Origin: [Phormidium] sp. LEGE 05292
GTDB lineage: Bacteria; Cyanobacteriota; Cyanobacteriia; Cyanobacteriales; Aerosakkonemataceae
Direction of reading: 5' to 3'
DNA length: 43,079 nt
Assembly: GCF_015207735.1 (NCBI RefSeq)
Contig: NZ_JADEWG010000048.1
Coordinates: 1 to 43,079 of the forward strand
In this document: piece by piece, positions 1 to 7,922 of the stretch
Position numbering within the stretch: position 1 is the first letter of the stretch
Layout: each line of letters starts with the position of its first letter
Made by a program: the position numbers and the translations under genes
Notes under the pieces: generated by a model
Seen by the model: the letters and a program-made list of their open reading frames with translations, nothing else
Databases searched by the model: none
Told to the model about the DNA's origin: nothing

Positions 1-11
1 ATTAACCGGAT

Positions 12-52
12 GGGGGGACAAGGGGACAAGGAGACAAGGGGACAAGGGGAAA
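12..52. repeat. GGGGACAA-type tandem octamer
   Basis: About five imperfect tandem copies of GGGGACAA. The same unit, on the other strand, recurs at 4827-4845 and 18500-18530. It lies in a gene-free stretch and has no coding potential. Low-complexity tandem arrays of this kind are common between genes in filamentous cyanobacteria. Confidence 0.8.
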
Positions 53-121
53 GATGATTTTTCCGTTGTTTGCATTATCTCTCCTTCACAAATCAATTTC
101 TCCGTTGAAAATGAATTAGCC

Positions 122-292
122 CTGCCCTTATTAAGGGGGGCGGAAGGGGGGATCTAAGGCTGTGATTACTAGGTTTAGATCCCCCCAACCCCCCTTAATA
201 AGGGGGGCTAAGAAAGATCCAGACTTGTAACTAGCAACTTGAATTATTAACATCAGCGGGGGAACTCCGAAAGACTTAATAAGTAGCAAATT
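122..292. repeat. dispersed palindromic element, rearranged copy A
   Basis: This fills most of the gene-free stretch 1-310. Positions 127-241 match the element at 12972-13122: CCCCCC/GGGGGG stems, a shared GTGATTAC segment, and the same right end TAACTAGCAACTTG at 228-241. The left end of the other copy is missing here. Its reverse complement (GGGGGAACTCCGAAAGA and following bases) is found instead to the right, at about 258-292. The copy therefore looks inverted or recombined. It has no coding capacity and resembles a non-autonomous MITE-like repeat. Confidence 0.65.
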
Positions 293-310
293 GCCTTAAT
301 TTAAATAAAA

Positions 311-333
311 ATCCCCTCAAATTTTGAGGGGAT
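311..333 (-). terminator. rho-independent terminator of the proline-rich protein gene
   Basis: Perfect 11-bp inverted repeat (ATCCCCTCAAA on one arm) around a single base; the innermost A/T pairs would form the loop. Read on the minus strand it is followed by TTTTATTTAA. It lies 23 bp beyond the stop codon of the minus-strand gene at 356-1135, the position expected of its terminator. Confidence 0.8.
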
Positions 334-355
334 GCGGAGAATTTTAATTTTACTT

Positions 356-1135
356 TTATTGTCCAGCAGGACTGCTATCACCAGTAGCAGATGGAGAAGC
401 ATTGTTACCAGGTGTTGTGGTGTTGCTTTGATCTCCAACATCAGAGTTAGTATTACCGCTGACTTCTGGAGATGGAGAACTTTGAATAGAAGGTAATTCT
501 TGAGTTGCAGTTCCAGACGAAGAATTCTTAGATGATTGTTCTGTCGTCTTAGGAGACTGCTGCTCTCCAGAAGTAGGTGGAACAGTGATATTAACGTTTG
601 GTGTTGGTTGTGGTGCAGGTGCAGGCTGTTCGATATTAATATTTGGTGTAGGTGCAGGCTGTTCGATATTAATATTTGGTGCAGGTGTAGTAGGTGCTTG
701 ACCTTGGGGTACCGGAACTACTTGCACTTCAGGATTCCTTTCAATTACTCTTTCTCTTTGAATAATGGTTTTTTCTGGTTGTGGAGAAGGAGAGGGAACA
801 ATTATTGGTGCAGGTGCGGGATTAGGTGTAACTACGGGTTCTTGATTTTGCCGATTCCAAAAATAGTAAGCTAAAGCAGGAATAGCAAGCAAAGAACTCA
901 AAACAATTCCTAATATCAAACCACGAGCAGCATTATTATTATCGCGGTCTACTTGACGATTTTCGTTATAGCGATGTTCAGCAACTCGACCATGAACATA
1001 ACCGTCTCTGTATTCTTCTGGCAGTCTATTGTTAATAGTTTCGGTGTTTGTTGGTACTTCCCTGTAATGATTTTGGTTAGGGTCGTGACTAACTTCTCGA
1101 TTGTATGATGTGCGTTTATCGTTGTCGTTATACAT
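356..1135 (-). CDS. membrane-anchored proline-rich protein, function unknown
   Basis: A 259-residue protein I cannot assign to a named family. Residues 1-70 are very polar and rich in Asn, Asp, Arg and Tyr. A single hydrophobic segment (about 72-92, GLILGIVLSSLLAIPALAYY) should span the membrane. From about 98 to the end it is a low-complexity Pro/Ser/Thr/Gln tail with repeated PAPTPNINIEQ-type units around 150-185. With no N-terminal signal peptide and an Arg/Asp-rich head, the head is probably cytoplasmic and the tail periplasmic, perhaps crossing or touching the cell wall. The gene stands alone, followed by a good terminator at 311-333. The start is the only ATG in the polar head and fits well. 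Function is not inferable. Confidence 0.75.
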   Translation of the reverse strand: MYNDNDKRTSYNREVSHDPNQNHYREVPTNTETINNRLPEEYRDGYVHGRVAEHRYNENRQVDRDNNNAARGLILGIVLSSLLAIPALAYYFWNRQNQEPVVTPNPAPAPIIVPSPSPQPEKTIIQRERVIERNPEVQVVPVPQGQAPTTPAPNINIEQPAPTPNINIEQPAPAPQPTPNVNITVPPTSGEQQSPKTTEQSSKNSSSGTATQELPSIQSSPSPEVSGNTNSDVGDQSNTTTPGNNASPSATGDSSPAGQ

Positions 1136-1244
1136 GATTTTTACCAGAACTCATCAAAATCTTTTTCATATTGAGAATAACCTTTGGGTTGGAGAGTCTG
1201 GCTCTATCGAAAGTGAGGATCGTCTTTCTATCAAAAGGTGAAGA

Positions 1245-1297
1245 TTGGGGATTGAAGATAGGGATTGGGTACTGGTGATTCGGGACTGGGTACTGGG
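1245..1297. repeat. heptamer repeat, GGGTACTGG/GGGACTGG type
   Basis: Degenerate tandem copies of ACTGGGT and ACTGGGG between the two first minus-strand genes. This resembles the CCCCAGT-type short tandemly repeated heptamers (STRR) described in filamentous cyanobacteria. The same unit occurs at 4751-4862 and 5148-5299. Confidence 0.75.
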
Positions 1298-1319
1298 AAA
1301 AAAAGCCGAAAAAACATAT

Positions 1320-1349
1320 TGTAGAGACATTTCATAAAACGTCTCTACA
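1320..1349 (-). terminator. hairpin, dispersed TGTAGAGAC repeat, possible terminator
   Basis: Inverted repeat GTAGAGAC (1321-1328) / GTCTCTAC (1341-1348), with further partial pairing inside. It lies just beyond the stop codon of the minus-strand peptidoglycan-binding gene. On the minus strand a run of six T follows about 10 bases further on, so it may end that transcript. This arm sequence is a familiar intergenic repeat of cyanobacteria. Confidence 0.5.
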
Positions 1350-1354
1350 GCGAT

Positions 1355-1750
1355 TTAGAAGTTACGTAAAATTAATTGCCAAGTAGCAGCACCAACAATT
1401 CCATCAGGTTTTAGTCCATACTTTTCTTGTGCAGCTATAACCGCAGCTTGAGTATCTTTGCCAAAAATCCCGTCTACAGAACCTTGAAAAAATCCGATCG
1501 CTTGCAACCGTTTTTGTACCCAAAATACTTCGGGACTTCGCATTCCGATTTTCAGGGTTGGTAAATTGGCAATTGTTGATGCAGAACTTTCCGTGTTGTT
1601 ACTATCAGTTGTAGACTCTTCTGTGGTAGATTGTTTCTCCGAAGATGCTGCTATTCTTACTTCCGAGTTATATCTATTAGCTACTTTTTCCTGTGCGATC
1701 GCCTCTGAATCAGGATACCACATCAAAAAGGAGACCGGAAATAAAAACAT
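1355..1750 (-). CDS. exported peptidoglycan-binding (PG_binding_1) domain protein
   Basis: A short exported protein with one C-terminal peptidoglycan-binding domain: the pattern LKIGMRSPEVFWVQKRLQ, then VDGIFGKDTQAAV, then PDGIVGAATW is the three-helix PG_binding_1 fold. The reading frame stays open to 1888, but the extension contains RRQKAEGRRQKE, which is only the translation of the TGCCTTC heptamer repeat at 1828-1862. I therefore prefer the ATG at 1748-1750, preceded by AGGA five bases upstream. It gives about 131 residues with a hydrophobic leader (MFLFPVSFLMWYP) and a likely cleavage near AIAQ. A linker rich in Ser, Thr and Glu follows. No catalytic domain is present, so it probably just anchors to the wall. 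The start is uncertain. Confidence 0.7.
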   Translation of the reverse strand: MFLFPVSFLMWYPDSEAIAQEKVANRYNSEVRIAASSEKQSTTEESTTDSNNTESSASTIANLPTLKIGMRSPEVFWVQKRLQAIGFFQGSVDGIFGKDTQAAVIAAQEKYGLKPDGIVGAATWQLILRNF

Positions 1751-1827
1751 CGAAATCCTAGCGCAACCAAGTAGAAATAACCAATCAGTTGAAAAAAGGT
1801 AAAAACCTGATTGTACAAATCTTGTTT

Positions 1828-1862
1828 CCTTCTGCCTTCTGCCTTCTGCCTTCTGCCTTCTT
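1828..1862. repeat. TGCCTTC heptamer array
   Basis: Nearly five tandem copies of the heptamer TGCCTTC (GAAGGCA on the minus strand). Related arrays occur at 18441-18470 and 37098-37121. Here it creates a spurious N-terminal extension in the reading frame of the gene at 1355-1750. Confidence 0.85.
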
Positions 1863-1937
1863 GTACTAGCCCATCCTAACATCTGCAATTTTCACTCCTC
1901 GATACTGATAAAAGCTATTTATTTTTGGCACTAAATT

Positions 1938-3263
1938 TTACCAACTAGATTCTATCAGTCCTGCTACCGCAGATTCCGGGCCAACTAGAGAAATGTATGG
2001 TTCAATAAAATATCGATTTGCCACTTCCTGAATTTCTTCAGTAGTTACAACTGCAACTGCTTTGGGAAAAAGGCGATCGAATCCCACACCCAAACCTAAA
2101 GTTTCGTACCAACCAAAAACTTGAGCAATTTGAGCATTAGTTTGTTTACCCAAAGCATATTGACCTAAAAGTTTATTTTTCGCCGCTTGCAGTTCATCAG
2201 GTTTAAGCGGAATTTTGCACAAACGTTCTACTTCTGTCCTTAAACTATATAAAGCTACTTCGGTATTTTCCGGCCCAGTTCCCATATAAACCGCAAACTG
2301 AGAAGCATCTAAACGAGTCGGATAAAAAGCGGAAACTTCGTAAGCTAAACCCCTTTTTTCGCGCAATTCCACAAACAAACGACTAGAAAGACCATTTCCC
2401 AAATAAGTATTAATTAACTTCAAAGCTGCATAATCAGGACTATTCACAGATGGAGTTAAATAACCCAACATCACAATTGATTGTTTGGTGGGAATTGGTG
2501 TAATCTTGGGGTGAGGATAAGGCAGAATTTCTGGTAATACTAAGCTAGGAATTGGTGTACTTGGTATTTCCCAATCACCGAATACTTTTTCTATTTGGTT
2601 AACTACTTCTTCTGGACTAATCCGACCGACAATACAAATTATTGTGTTATCTGGGCGAAAATAAGTATGATGAAATCTATCTAATTCACCTCGACCTAAA
2701 TTAGCGACCGTTTCTACAGTTCCCAAAGTTGATAAAGCATAAGGATGGTCTTGATACATTGCTTGTCGCAGTTGTTCAAAAGCCACCGTAAAAGGTTGTT
2801 CTTGTTGCGATTTAATTGCTTGCAAAGTCATGCGTCGTTCTAATTCTACTTCAGCTTGTGGGAAAGTAGGCGATCGCAACAATTCACCTGCCAATTCCAA
2901 CATTTCGGGAAAATCAGCCGAAACAGTCTTCATGCTGAGTAAAAAATAATCTGTAGTTGTATCTGCGCCCAAACTCGCACCCAAAGATTCTACCCGTTCA
3001 GCAATTTCCGCAGCAGATAATTGCTCAGTTCCTTTAGTAATTACTGATGATAATAAATGTGATAAACCAGCTTGATATCTTGGTTCGCAGCGACTACCAG
3101 CTTTTATAAAAATGCGTGTGGCAATAATATCTGCTGCTGGATTTTCTAACGCCAGTACCACAATACCATTGTTGGTTACTATTCGCTGCATTGTTCGTTC
3201 TGGTAACGAAGAACTGCTGACACCTGGATTAAAAGAATCTTCCATTCTATCTTCGGGATTCAT
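1938..3263 (-). CDS. M16 family peptidase, non-catalytic subunit
   Basis: A 441-residue pitrilysin/insulinase (M16) homologue resembling the alpha-type partner of mitochondrial processing peptidase. At the site of the zinc motif HxxEH it reads HLLSS (residues 69-73), so the second zinc histidine and the catalytic glutamate are gone and it should not cut peptides alone. It keeps the Arg/Tyr substrate-binding signature of the second half-domain (GLSSRLFVELREKRGLAYEV), which the upstream partner lacks. Family knowledge says such proteins pair to make one active site. The catalytic partner gene lies 107 bp upstream on the same strand, so the two are almost surely one operon. Neither has a signal peptide, suggesting a cytoplasmic peptide-degrading heterodimer. 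Confidence 0.9.
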   Translation of the reverse strand: MNPEDRMEDSFNPGVSSSSLPERTMQRIVTNNGIVVLALENPAADIIATRIFIKAGSRCEPRYQAGLSHLLSSVITKGTEQLSAAEIAERVESLGASLGADTTTDYFLLSMKTVSADFPEMLELAGELLRSPTFPQAEVELERRMTLQAIKSQQEQPFTVAFEQLRQAMYQDHPYALSTLGTVETVANLGRGELDRFHHTYFRPDNTIICIVGRISPEEVVNQIEKVFGDWEIPSTPIPSLVLPEILPYPHPKITPIPTKQSIVMLGYLTPSVNSPDYAALKLINTYLGNGLSSRLFVELREKRGLAYEVSAFYPTRLDASQFAVYMGTGPENTEVALYSLRTEVERLCKIPLKPDELQAAKNKLLGQYALGKQTNAQIAQVFGWYETLGLGVGFDRLFPKAVAVVTTEEIQEVANRYFIEPYISLVGPESAVAGLIESSW

Positions 3264-3370
3264 TAGCTAATTATAAAATTGGTAATTGAGCAATTTCAGA
3301 AGAAGATTTCCCAGGAAAATACAGGGAAAAAATGCCAGTTGGCTACTGAGTATTTTCTATCTTACATTTC

Positions 3371-4681
3371 TTATTGCCCGTAAGGTTTTAACTCCGTTAC
3401 AACATAATGATGAGGTGACAGAAATTCTCTGGCTATTTGTTGCACGTCTTCAGCCGTAATTCCTTGAATTTGCTGGGGATAGGTTACTGCTACTTCGGCT
3501 TGTGCGATCGTATTATAGTAACCATACAATCCAGCTAGCTGACCGGGCGATTCCGTAGAAAACGCATAATCATTACACAACAAACGTTTACACCGTGCCA
3601 ATTCTATCTCCGAAATTAATTCTGTTTGTAACTCCAACAAATGTTTACTAATCGACGCTTCCACTTTTTCTATATTTTCCGCTTCCAAATGAGCGGTAAT
3701 TGTAAACAAACTCGAATCCTGCTGTAACGAAAAATTACCAGAAATTCCATGCACTAACTGTTCTTCTTCCCGTAACTTAGTCACCAATCGAGAACAGCGC
3801 CCTTCTGCCAAAAGCACCGAAATTAGATCCAATCCATAAGCCGTGCGAACTTGTTCTACTCCTGGCCCTGTCCACGCCATCAATAAACGAGACTCTTCGA
3901 TTCTGTCCAAAAACAGTTCTTGGCGACGAACTTCTTTAATCGGTGACAAAATATTAGCTGAGAGTGGCGGACAACTAGACCGCGCCTTAAAACCACTAAA
4001 CGAATTATTCACCAACTCTAACGCCATGCCTTGAGGCACACCACCCACAATCACCACCGTCATATTTTCCGGTTGATAATGGCAAGCATGGAAACAGCGC
4101 ATTGCTTCTGGTGAGTGCTGTAATAATATCTCTTCTGTACCCAAAACCGGACGACTATAAGGATGGTTTTGGTAAACAGTCTCCATCATGACCTGGAAAG
4201 CCCACCAATCAGGATTATCCTGAGATTGGTGAATTTCCTCCAAAACTACATCTCTTTCCCGAATAAACTCATCATCAGGAATGGAAGCATTTAATAACAG
4301 TTCTGCCAGATAAGGCAAAGTATCTTCCAAGTATGGAACAGCTGTAGTGATGTAGAAATGAGCATAATCATGACTAGTAGCCGCATTGGTAGTACCGCCC
4401 CAGTATTCCACCACTTGATCGAACATCCCTGGAGGAACTTGTTCCGTGCCTTTAAAAATCATGTGTTCTAGAAAGTGAGCCATTCCAGACCATTGTTCTG
4501 GCTCTCTAGTCGCACCTGCACGCACCCAAACGTCTACCACAGCTACGGGTGTAGCCGGAATGTACTGATGAATCACCGTCAGCCCATTATTTAGCCTGAA
4601 CACATCAGCTGAGAAGTCTGACACTTTCGGCAATTGAGAAGTAGCGCTTAATCTCAAATCCGGTATACCATTCGTTTTCAC
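3371..4681 (-). CDS. M16 family zinc metallopeptidase, catalytic subunit
   Basis: A 436-residue M16 peptidase with an intact zinc site: HFLEH at residues 69-73 and the downstream glutamate in LEEIH (E148/E149). The C-terminal half has the related GRCSRLVTKLREEEQLVHGI but no tyrosine of the Arg/Tyr pair. That pair is supplied by the gene directly downstream (1938-3263). This complementary division of residues is the mark of a heterodimeric processing-peptidase-like enzyme. The start codon is GTG (4679-4681) with AAAGAG about nine bases upstream. There is no signal peptide. It is the first gene of the operon; the upstream gap holds heptamer repeats. Confidence 0.92.
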   Translation of the reverse strand: MKTNGIPDLRLSATSQLPKVSDFSADVFRLNNGLTVIHQYIPATPVAVVDVWVRAGATREPEQWSGMAHFLEHMIFKGTEQVPPGMFDQVVEYWGGTTNAATSHDYAHFYITTAVPYLEDTLPYLAELLLNASIPDDEFIRERDVVLEEIHQSQDNPDWWAFQVMMETVYQNHPYSRPVLGTEEILLQHSPEAMRCFHACHYQPENMTVVIVGGVPQGMALELVNNSFSGFKARSSCPPLSANILSPIKEVRRQELFLDRIEESRLLMAWTGPGVEQVRTAYGLDLISVLLAEGRCSRLVTKLREEEQLVHGISGNFSLQQDSSLFTITAHLEAENIEKVEASISKHLLELQTELISEIELARCKRLLCNDYAFSTESPGQLAGLYGYYNTIAQAEVAVTYPQQIQGITAEDVQQIAREFLSPHHYVVTELKPYGQ

Positions 4682-4750
4682 TTAATGGTAACTCTTTCTG
4701 AAGGAATAGAAGGGACAAATTTGTACTATTTTCCTGACAATTTTTGAGAA

Positions 4751-4862
4751 AGCTGAGGGACTAGGGACTGGGGACTGGGGAAGTTTTGAGTTTTGAGTTT
4801 TGAGTTAGGGAAAAAGTTTTAAGTTGTCCCCTTGTCCCCTTGTTCCCAGTCCCCAGTCCCCC
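4751..4862. repeat. heptamer repeats with inverted arms
   Basis: Left arm GGGACTGGGGACTGGGG (about 4761-4779), a middle with three TTTTGAG heptamers (4785-4806) and TTGTCCCC octamers, and a right arm CCCAGTCCCCAGTCCCC (about 4846-4862). The arms are inverted, so the whole block could fold into a long hairpin. It sits between the M16 operon and the 6S RNA gene. Confidence 0.75.
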
Positions 4863-4877
4863 ATCACCCCAATAACA

Positions 4878-4907
4878 AATTACCCCTGTCTACAGACAGA
4901 GGTAATT
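4878..4907 (-). terminator. terminator downstream of the 6S RNA gene
   Basis: A 14-bp inverted repeat (minus strand AATTACCTCTGTCT against its near-perfect complement, one C:A mismatch) with a very short central loop. On the minus strand it is followed by TGTTATT. It lies just downstream of the predicted 3' end of the 6S RNA. It may end read-through rather than form the mature end. Confidence 0.65.
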
Positions 4908-4914
4908 GATTCTT

Positions 4915-5110
4915 ATGGGTTTCCGCAACGCCGTTTTGCCTCAGTTTTTGACCTGGACTTAAATCCAGGTGGGTGTCTTTGGCTCTAGCTTAAAAGTTTC
5001 CGAGTAACAAAGCTCGGTCTACTGCCGCTAAGCTCTCTCTAGACTCCCTTATTGAAAAAGCATAGATCACAAAACATTATTGGCAGTCACCAACGCCGCA
5101 GAGTAACCTG
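4915..5110 (-). ncRNA. ssaA: 6S RNA (regulator of RNA polymerase)
   Basis: A gene-free stretch of about 195 bases that is neither repetitive nor coding. On the minus strand, in order, it has: a 5' arm containing CTCTGCGGCGTTGG; a stem GGTGACTGCC pairing with GGCAGTAGACC; a hairpin CCGAG/CTCGG; a hairpin ACCTGGA/TCCAGGT preceded by GACACCC; and a 3' arm CGGCGTTGCGGAAACC that can pair back to the 5' GGTT end. This order, especially the CACCTGG hairpin followed by AACTGAGGC and GGCG, parallels E. coli 6S RNA. Cyanobacterial 6S genes are, as I recall, typically next to purK, and purK lies just upstream here. 6S RNA mimics an open promoter and binds the housekeeping RNA polymerase. Exact ends are estimates. 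Confidence 0.7.
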
Positions 5111-5116
5111 TTTCTT

Positions 5117-5122
5117 ATTCTA
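5117..5122 (-). promoter_or_regulatory. -10 element of the 6S RNA promoter
   Basis: TAGAAT on the minus strand (within TATAGAAT, 5117-5124), about seven bases before the predicted RNA start near 5109-5110. No convincing -35 hexamer is visible. Confidence 0.5.
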
Positions 5123-5147
5123 TACTCTATTTTCAAATTCGGTAGTA

Positions 5148-5299
5148 GGTAGTGGGTACTGGGGACTAGGGACTGGGTACTGGGTACTGGGTGACTAGGG
5201 AAGATAATTTAACTAACTACCTCTTCAATTCCCCCTATCTCCCTACCTCCCCATCTCCCCACCTCTTCTTCCCAGTCCCCAGTCCCTAGTCCCCAATCA
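5148..5299. repeat. heptamer repeats with inverted arms, second block
   Basis: Left arm ACTGGGGACTAGGGACTGGG with extra ACTGGGT copies (about 5157-5192), a CCCCATCT/CCCTACCT middle, and right arm CCCAGTCCCCAGTCCCTAGT (about 5271-5292). As at 4751-4862, the arms are inverted. The block lies between the 6S RNA promoter and the end of purK and reaches its stop codon. Confidence 0.75.
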
Positions 5300-6496
5300 C
5301 CTTTCGTACCAAATGGATTCTACTTGTTGGGCGAGTTGTTGGAGTTGTTGTTGGGTGGTGGTTGACGATCGATCGCTATTATTTAACAGTATGGTGACGT
5401 GACCGAGTTTTCTGCCGGGGCGGGATTCGGTTTTTCCATACCAGAGGACGTGGCAATTGGGGATTTGGGCGAGTTTTTGGCGTTTTTCTTGGTAGTCGCT
5501 GTGGGAATGTTCGTATCCCAAAAGGTTGACCATTACTGCTGCGTCGCATTTTAAGGCGGGATTGCCTAAAGGTAAACCGCTGACGCTTCGGAGGTGCATT
5601 TCAAATTGGGAGGTGTAGCTGGCATCGATGGTGAAGTGCCCGGAGTTGTGTGTGCGGGGGGCGATTTCGTTGACTAAGATTTTGCCTTCGGTGGTGAGGA
5701 AGAGTTCGATCCCGAATAAACCGATCGCTTGTAAGCTGTTTAAGAGAGTGTGTGCGATCGCTTCAACTTGTAATTGTACTGCTCGATCGATATTTGCTGG
5801 CGCTAACACCCGCCGACAAACTTGGTCTTCTTGTTGAGTTTCTACAACTGGATAAGTAACAATTTCTCCCTCAACAGAACGTGCTGCGATTACTGCTAAT
5901 TCTTTACTAAAGGGAACGTATTCTTCCAATAAAACCGGAGTTTTTCCAATTTTCTGCAAAATCTCTTCCAAAGACTGTTGATCTTTTAAAATGAATGTTC
6001 CCTGACCATCATACCCATGTCGTCGCGCCTTCAAAACCACCGGAAATTCCTGTGTCCAGTCTTGTAGGACAGGCAAGATGCCTGTCATTCTTGTAATTCT
6101 CTCCTCTGTCACCGCCGCCCCTTCAAGCGCCACAAATTTAGGAACTGGCAATCCAATATCTTTGAGATAGCAACGTTGATGATATTTGTCGAGTAAAGGT
6201 GCTAAAACTTCTAACCTGGGACGAAAGCAAGTACCTTGAGATTGTAGGGACATCAAAGCTTCCAGGTTGATAAACTCATTCTCGAATGTAATTACATCAC
6301 ATTTTTTTGCCATCAATGCTGTAGCAGCTGCGTCGTCTATTGGTGCCAAAATAGTTTCTGATGCTATTGCAGCTGCTGGGTCTGTTGCTTGGGGAGTTTG
6401 CACTATTAGTTCAATATCTAATGCTTTGGCTGCATCTGCCATCATCCAAGCTAACTGCCCTCCACCAATTACGCCAACCCGTTTTATTCTGTTCAT
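5297..6496 (-). CDS. purK: 5-(carboxyamino)imidazole ribonucleotide synthase
   Basis: ATP-grasp enzyme of purine synthesis: it carboxylates aminoimidazole ribonucleotide with ATP and bicarbonate, handing the product to PurE. Visible marks are the N-terminal dinucleotide-type loop VGVIGGGQLAWMM (8-20), the ATP-binding FPVVLKARRHGYDGQG segment, and the C-terminal metal/ATP site GLFGIELFLT with VNEIAPRTHNSGHFTIDA. Length (399) is slightly above the usual 370-390. Part of the excess is RMTGILPVLQ (136-145), encoded by a palindromic DNA repeat inserted in frame (see 6068-6086) just before the ATP-binding strand. The frame is intact, so the enzyme is probably active. It is divergent from the FkbM gene; the 6S RNA gene follows downstream. 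Confidence 0.95.
   Translation of the reverse strand: MNRIKRVGVIGGGQLAWMMADAAKALDIELIVQTPQATDPAAAIASETILAPIDDAAATALMAKKCDVITFENEFINLEALMSLQSQGTCFRPRLEVLAPLLDKYHQRCYLKDIGLPVPKFVALEGAAVTEERITRMTGILPVLQDWTQEFPVVLKARRHGYDGQGTFILKDQQSLEEILQKIGKTPVLLEEYVPFSKELAVIAARSVEGEIVTYPVVETQQEDQVCRRVLAPANIDRAVQLQVEAIAHTLLNSLQAIGLFGIELFLTTEGKILVNEIAPRTHNSGHFTIDASYTSQFEMHLRSVSGLPLGNPALKCDAAVMVNLLGYEHSHSDYQEKRQKLAQIPNCHVLWYGKTESRPGRKLGHVTILLNNSDRSSTTTQQQLQQLAQQVESIWYER
6068..6086. repeat. palindromic repeat inside purK
   Basis: GACAGGCA (6068-6075), loop AGA, TGCCTGTC (6079-6086), flanked by TTGTAG and ATTCTTGTA. From memory, this palindrome is a widespread intergenic repeat in filamentous cyanobacteria. Here it is in frame inside purK and translates as part of RMTGILPVLQ. 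Confidence 0.7.
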
Positions 6497-6565
6497 TGCT
6501 ATTATTTTCTCGATCGCTAATCATCGGTCTTTGGTAATTCCATCACCCAATACCTAATCACCATT

Positions 6566-7456
6566 ATGAAACAAATTTGGCTATTTATAGTTAGTAATAT
6601 TTACCGCTCGATCGTCAAGATAATTTCTTTGTTAACAGGTAGAGGTGCAGGAAAATTCGCTACTATTTTACCGAAAGGTCAACGTTATTTAGTGAAAAAT
6701 TATTGCGGTCTTTATAATTTTTATGTTGATACTACTTATCCGATCGAAGCTTCAATTTGGCTTGGTGGTGTTTATGACATAGTAACCACTAATTTTTTAC
6801 ATAAAGTTATCCGTCCGGGGGATGTTTTTTTAGATGTAGGTGCTAATTGTGGCGCTTTAACTTTGGTAGCTGCGAGTGTAATTAGTGATGGAAAAATCTA
6901 TGCTTTTGAACCTGGGGTAACGATTCGTTCTCGCTTACAAGCAAATATAGATGTAAATCCGCAATTGAAGGATTGTATTGAGGTTGTACCTTTGGGTTTA
7001 GGATTAACCAAAAGTCAACTTTTTTACCATGAAGATGAGAATTACAGAGGTAATGGTTCGCTGCATATTAGTTATGGTGTTCCGGTAGAAATCATCTCTT
7101 TGGATGAGTGGGTATTGCAGGAAAATATTAGCAGAATCGATGTAATTAAAATTGATGTCGAAGGAATGGAATATGATGTACTTTTAGGTGGTAAGGCAAC
7201 TTTGGAAAAGTTTCGTCCACTGATTTATTTTGAAACACTTGAGTTATTTTATAGTGACAAACAGCATAAAATTCGAGATATTTATGAATTTCTCGCTAAT
7301 TTTGAATATAAGATTGTTAGACCAACATCACCTCACTTAGAAGTGAGTTTTGCCAGCCCTTATCCGGCAAATTCTGTAGCAGTTCCCGCGAGTAAATTAG
7401 AGCGTTTAAAAATTAAATCAGCCAGCTTCAACGACAACCTAAAGACTCACGGGTAG
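6566..7456 (+). CDS. FkbM family methyltransferase
   Basis: SAM-dependent methyltransferase of the FkbM type, usually acting on hydroxyl groups of sugars or secondary metabolites. The SAM-binding motif [12 protein letters not shown] begins at about residue 88 (D90), followed by an acidic strand end IYAFEPG, and [13 protein letters not shown] is the family's second conserved motif. The first 30 residues are hydrophobic/basic and may associate with the membrane. It is divergent from purK (69-bp gap) and its last 29 bp overlap the 3' end of the convergent pentapeptide gene. No glycosyltransferases are next to it, so the substrate is unknown. Confidence 0.88.
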   Translation: MKQIWLFIVSNIYRSIVKIISLLTGRGAGKFATILPKGQRYLVKNYCGLYNFYVDTTYPIEASIWLGGVYDIVTTNFLHKVIRPGDVFLDVGANCGALTLVAASVISDGKIYAFEPGVTIRSRLQANIDVNPQLKDCIEVVPLGLGLTKSQLFYHEDENYRGNGSLHISYGVPVEIISLDEWVLQENISRIDVIKIDVEGMEYDVLLGGKATLEKFRPLIYFETLELFYSDKQHKIRDIYEFLANFEYKIVRPTSPHLEVSFASPYPANSVAVPASKLERLKIKSASFNDNLKTHG

Positions 7457-7922
7457 ATACGCCAGTTTGAGGATTTACCCCGGTTGCTACTTGACACAAT
7501 TCTCTGATTTGTCCTCCATCTAAAAGCGCATCTGTAAAGTCTGCACCAGCGATATTGGTATTTTGAAAAGTGGAACGTAACAAAATCGATTCAACTAAGA
7601 CAGCATCACTTAAATCTGCGTCGGTGAGATTAGCTTGATCGAGCATTGCATAAGTTAAGTCGGCGGCGTGTAAGTTTGCTTTGTTCATTACAGACGCGCT
7701 CATCACTGCACCACGTAAGTCAGCATTAGCAAAGTTTGTTTGGAAGAGATTGGCGTTGGAAAATTCTGCTGCTGGTAATGTTTGCCCGGAAAAATCTCGA
7801 CCGGGAAGTTGGGCATTACTAAATGATAAAGGAGGGGCGTATTTGGTGGCTGCTTGTGCTGGTAAAGCCGAGAAATAAAGAGTAAAAGCCAGTACAAATA
7901 TTGCCAATTGTCGCAAAATCAT
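7428..7922 (-). CDS. exported pentapeptide-repeat protein
   Basis: A 164-residue protein with a clear signal peptide ([19 protein letters not shown], cleavage near AQA-A at about 25) followed by A(D/N)LxX pentapeptides: [37 protein letters not shown] and so on to about residue 140. These form a right-handed beta helix; most such proteins have no known function and probably mediate protein contacts. The C-terminal tail has two cysteines (LCQVATG and SLGC), which could form a disulfide in the lumen or periplasm. The 3' end overlaps the convergent FkbM gene by 29 bp. Confidence 0.9.
   Translation of the reverse strand: MILRQLAIFVLAFTLYFSALPAQAATKYAPPLSFSNAQLPGRDFSGQTLPAAEFSNANLFQTNFANADLRGAVMSASVMNKANLHAADLTYAMLDQANLTDADLSDAVLVESILLRSTFQNTNIAGADFTDALLDGGQIRELCQVATGVNPQTGVSTRESLGCR

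Noticed and set aside
536-874. 112-codon plus-strand frame rich in Cys, Arg and Trp
   Set aside because: It is the antisense shadow of the proline-rich repeats of the gene at 356-1135.
1751-1888. 46-codon extension of the peptidoglycan-binding gene
   Set aside because: It includes the translated heptamer repeat (RRQKAEGRRQKE); the ATG at 1750 has AGGA upstream.
4878-5110. tmRNA, RNase P RNA or signal recognition particle RNA as identity of the non-coding segment
   Set aside because: None of their conserved motifs (tag frame, P4 sequences, GGAAGCA-type loop) is present; 6S RNA fits better.
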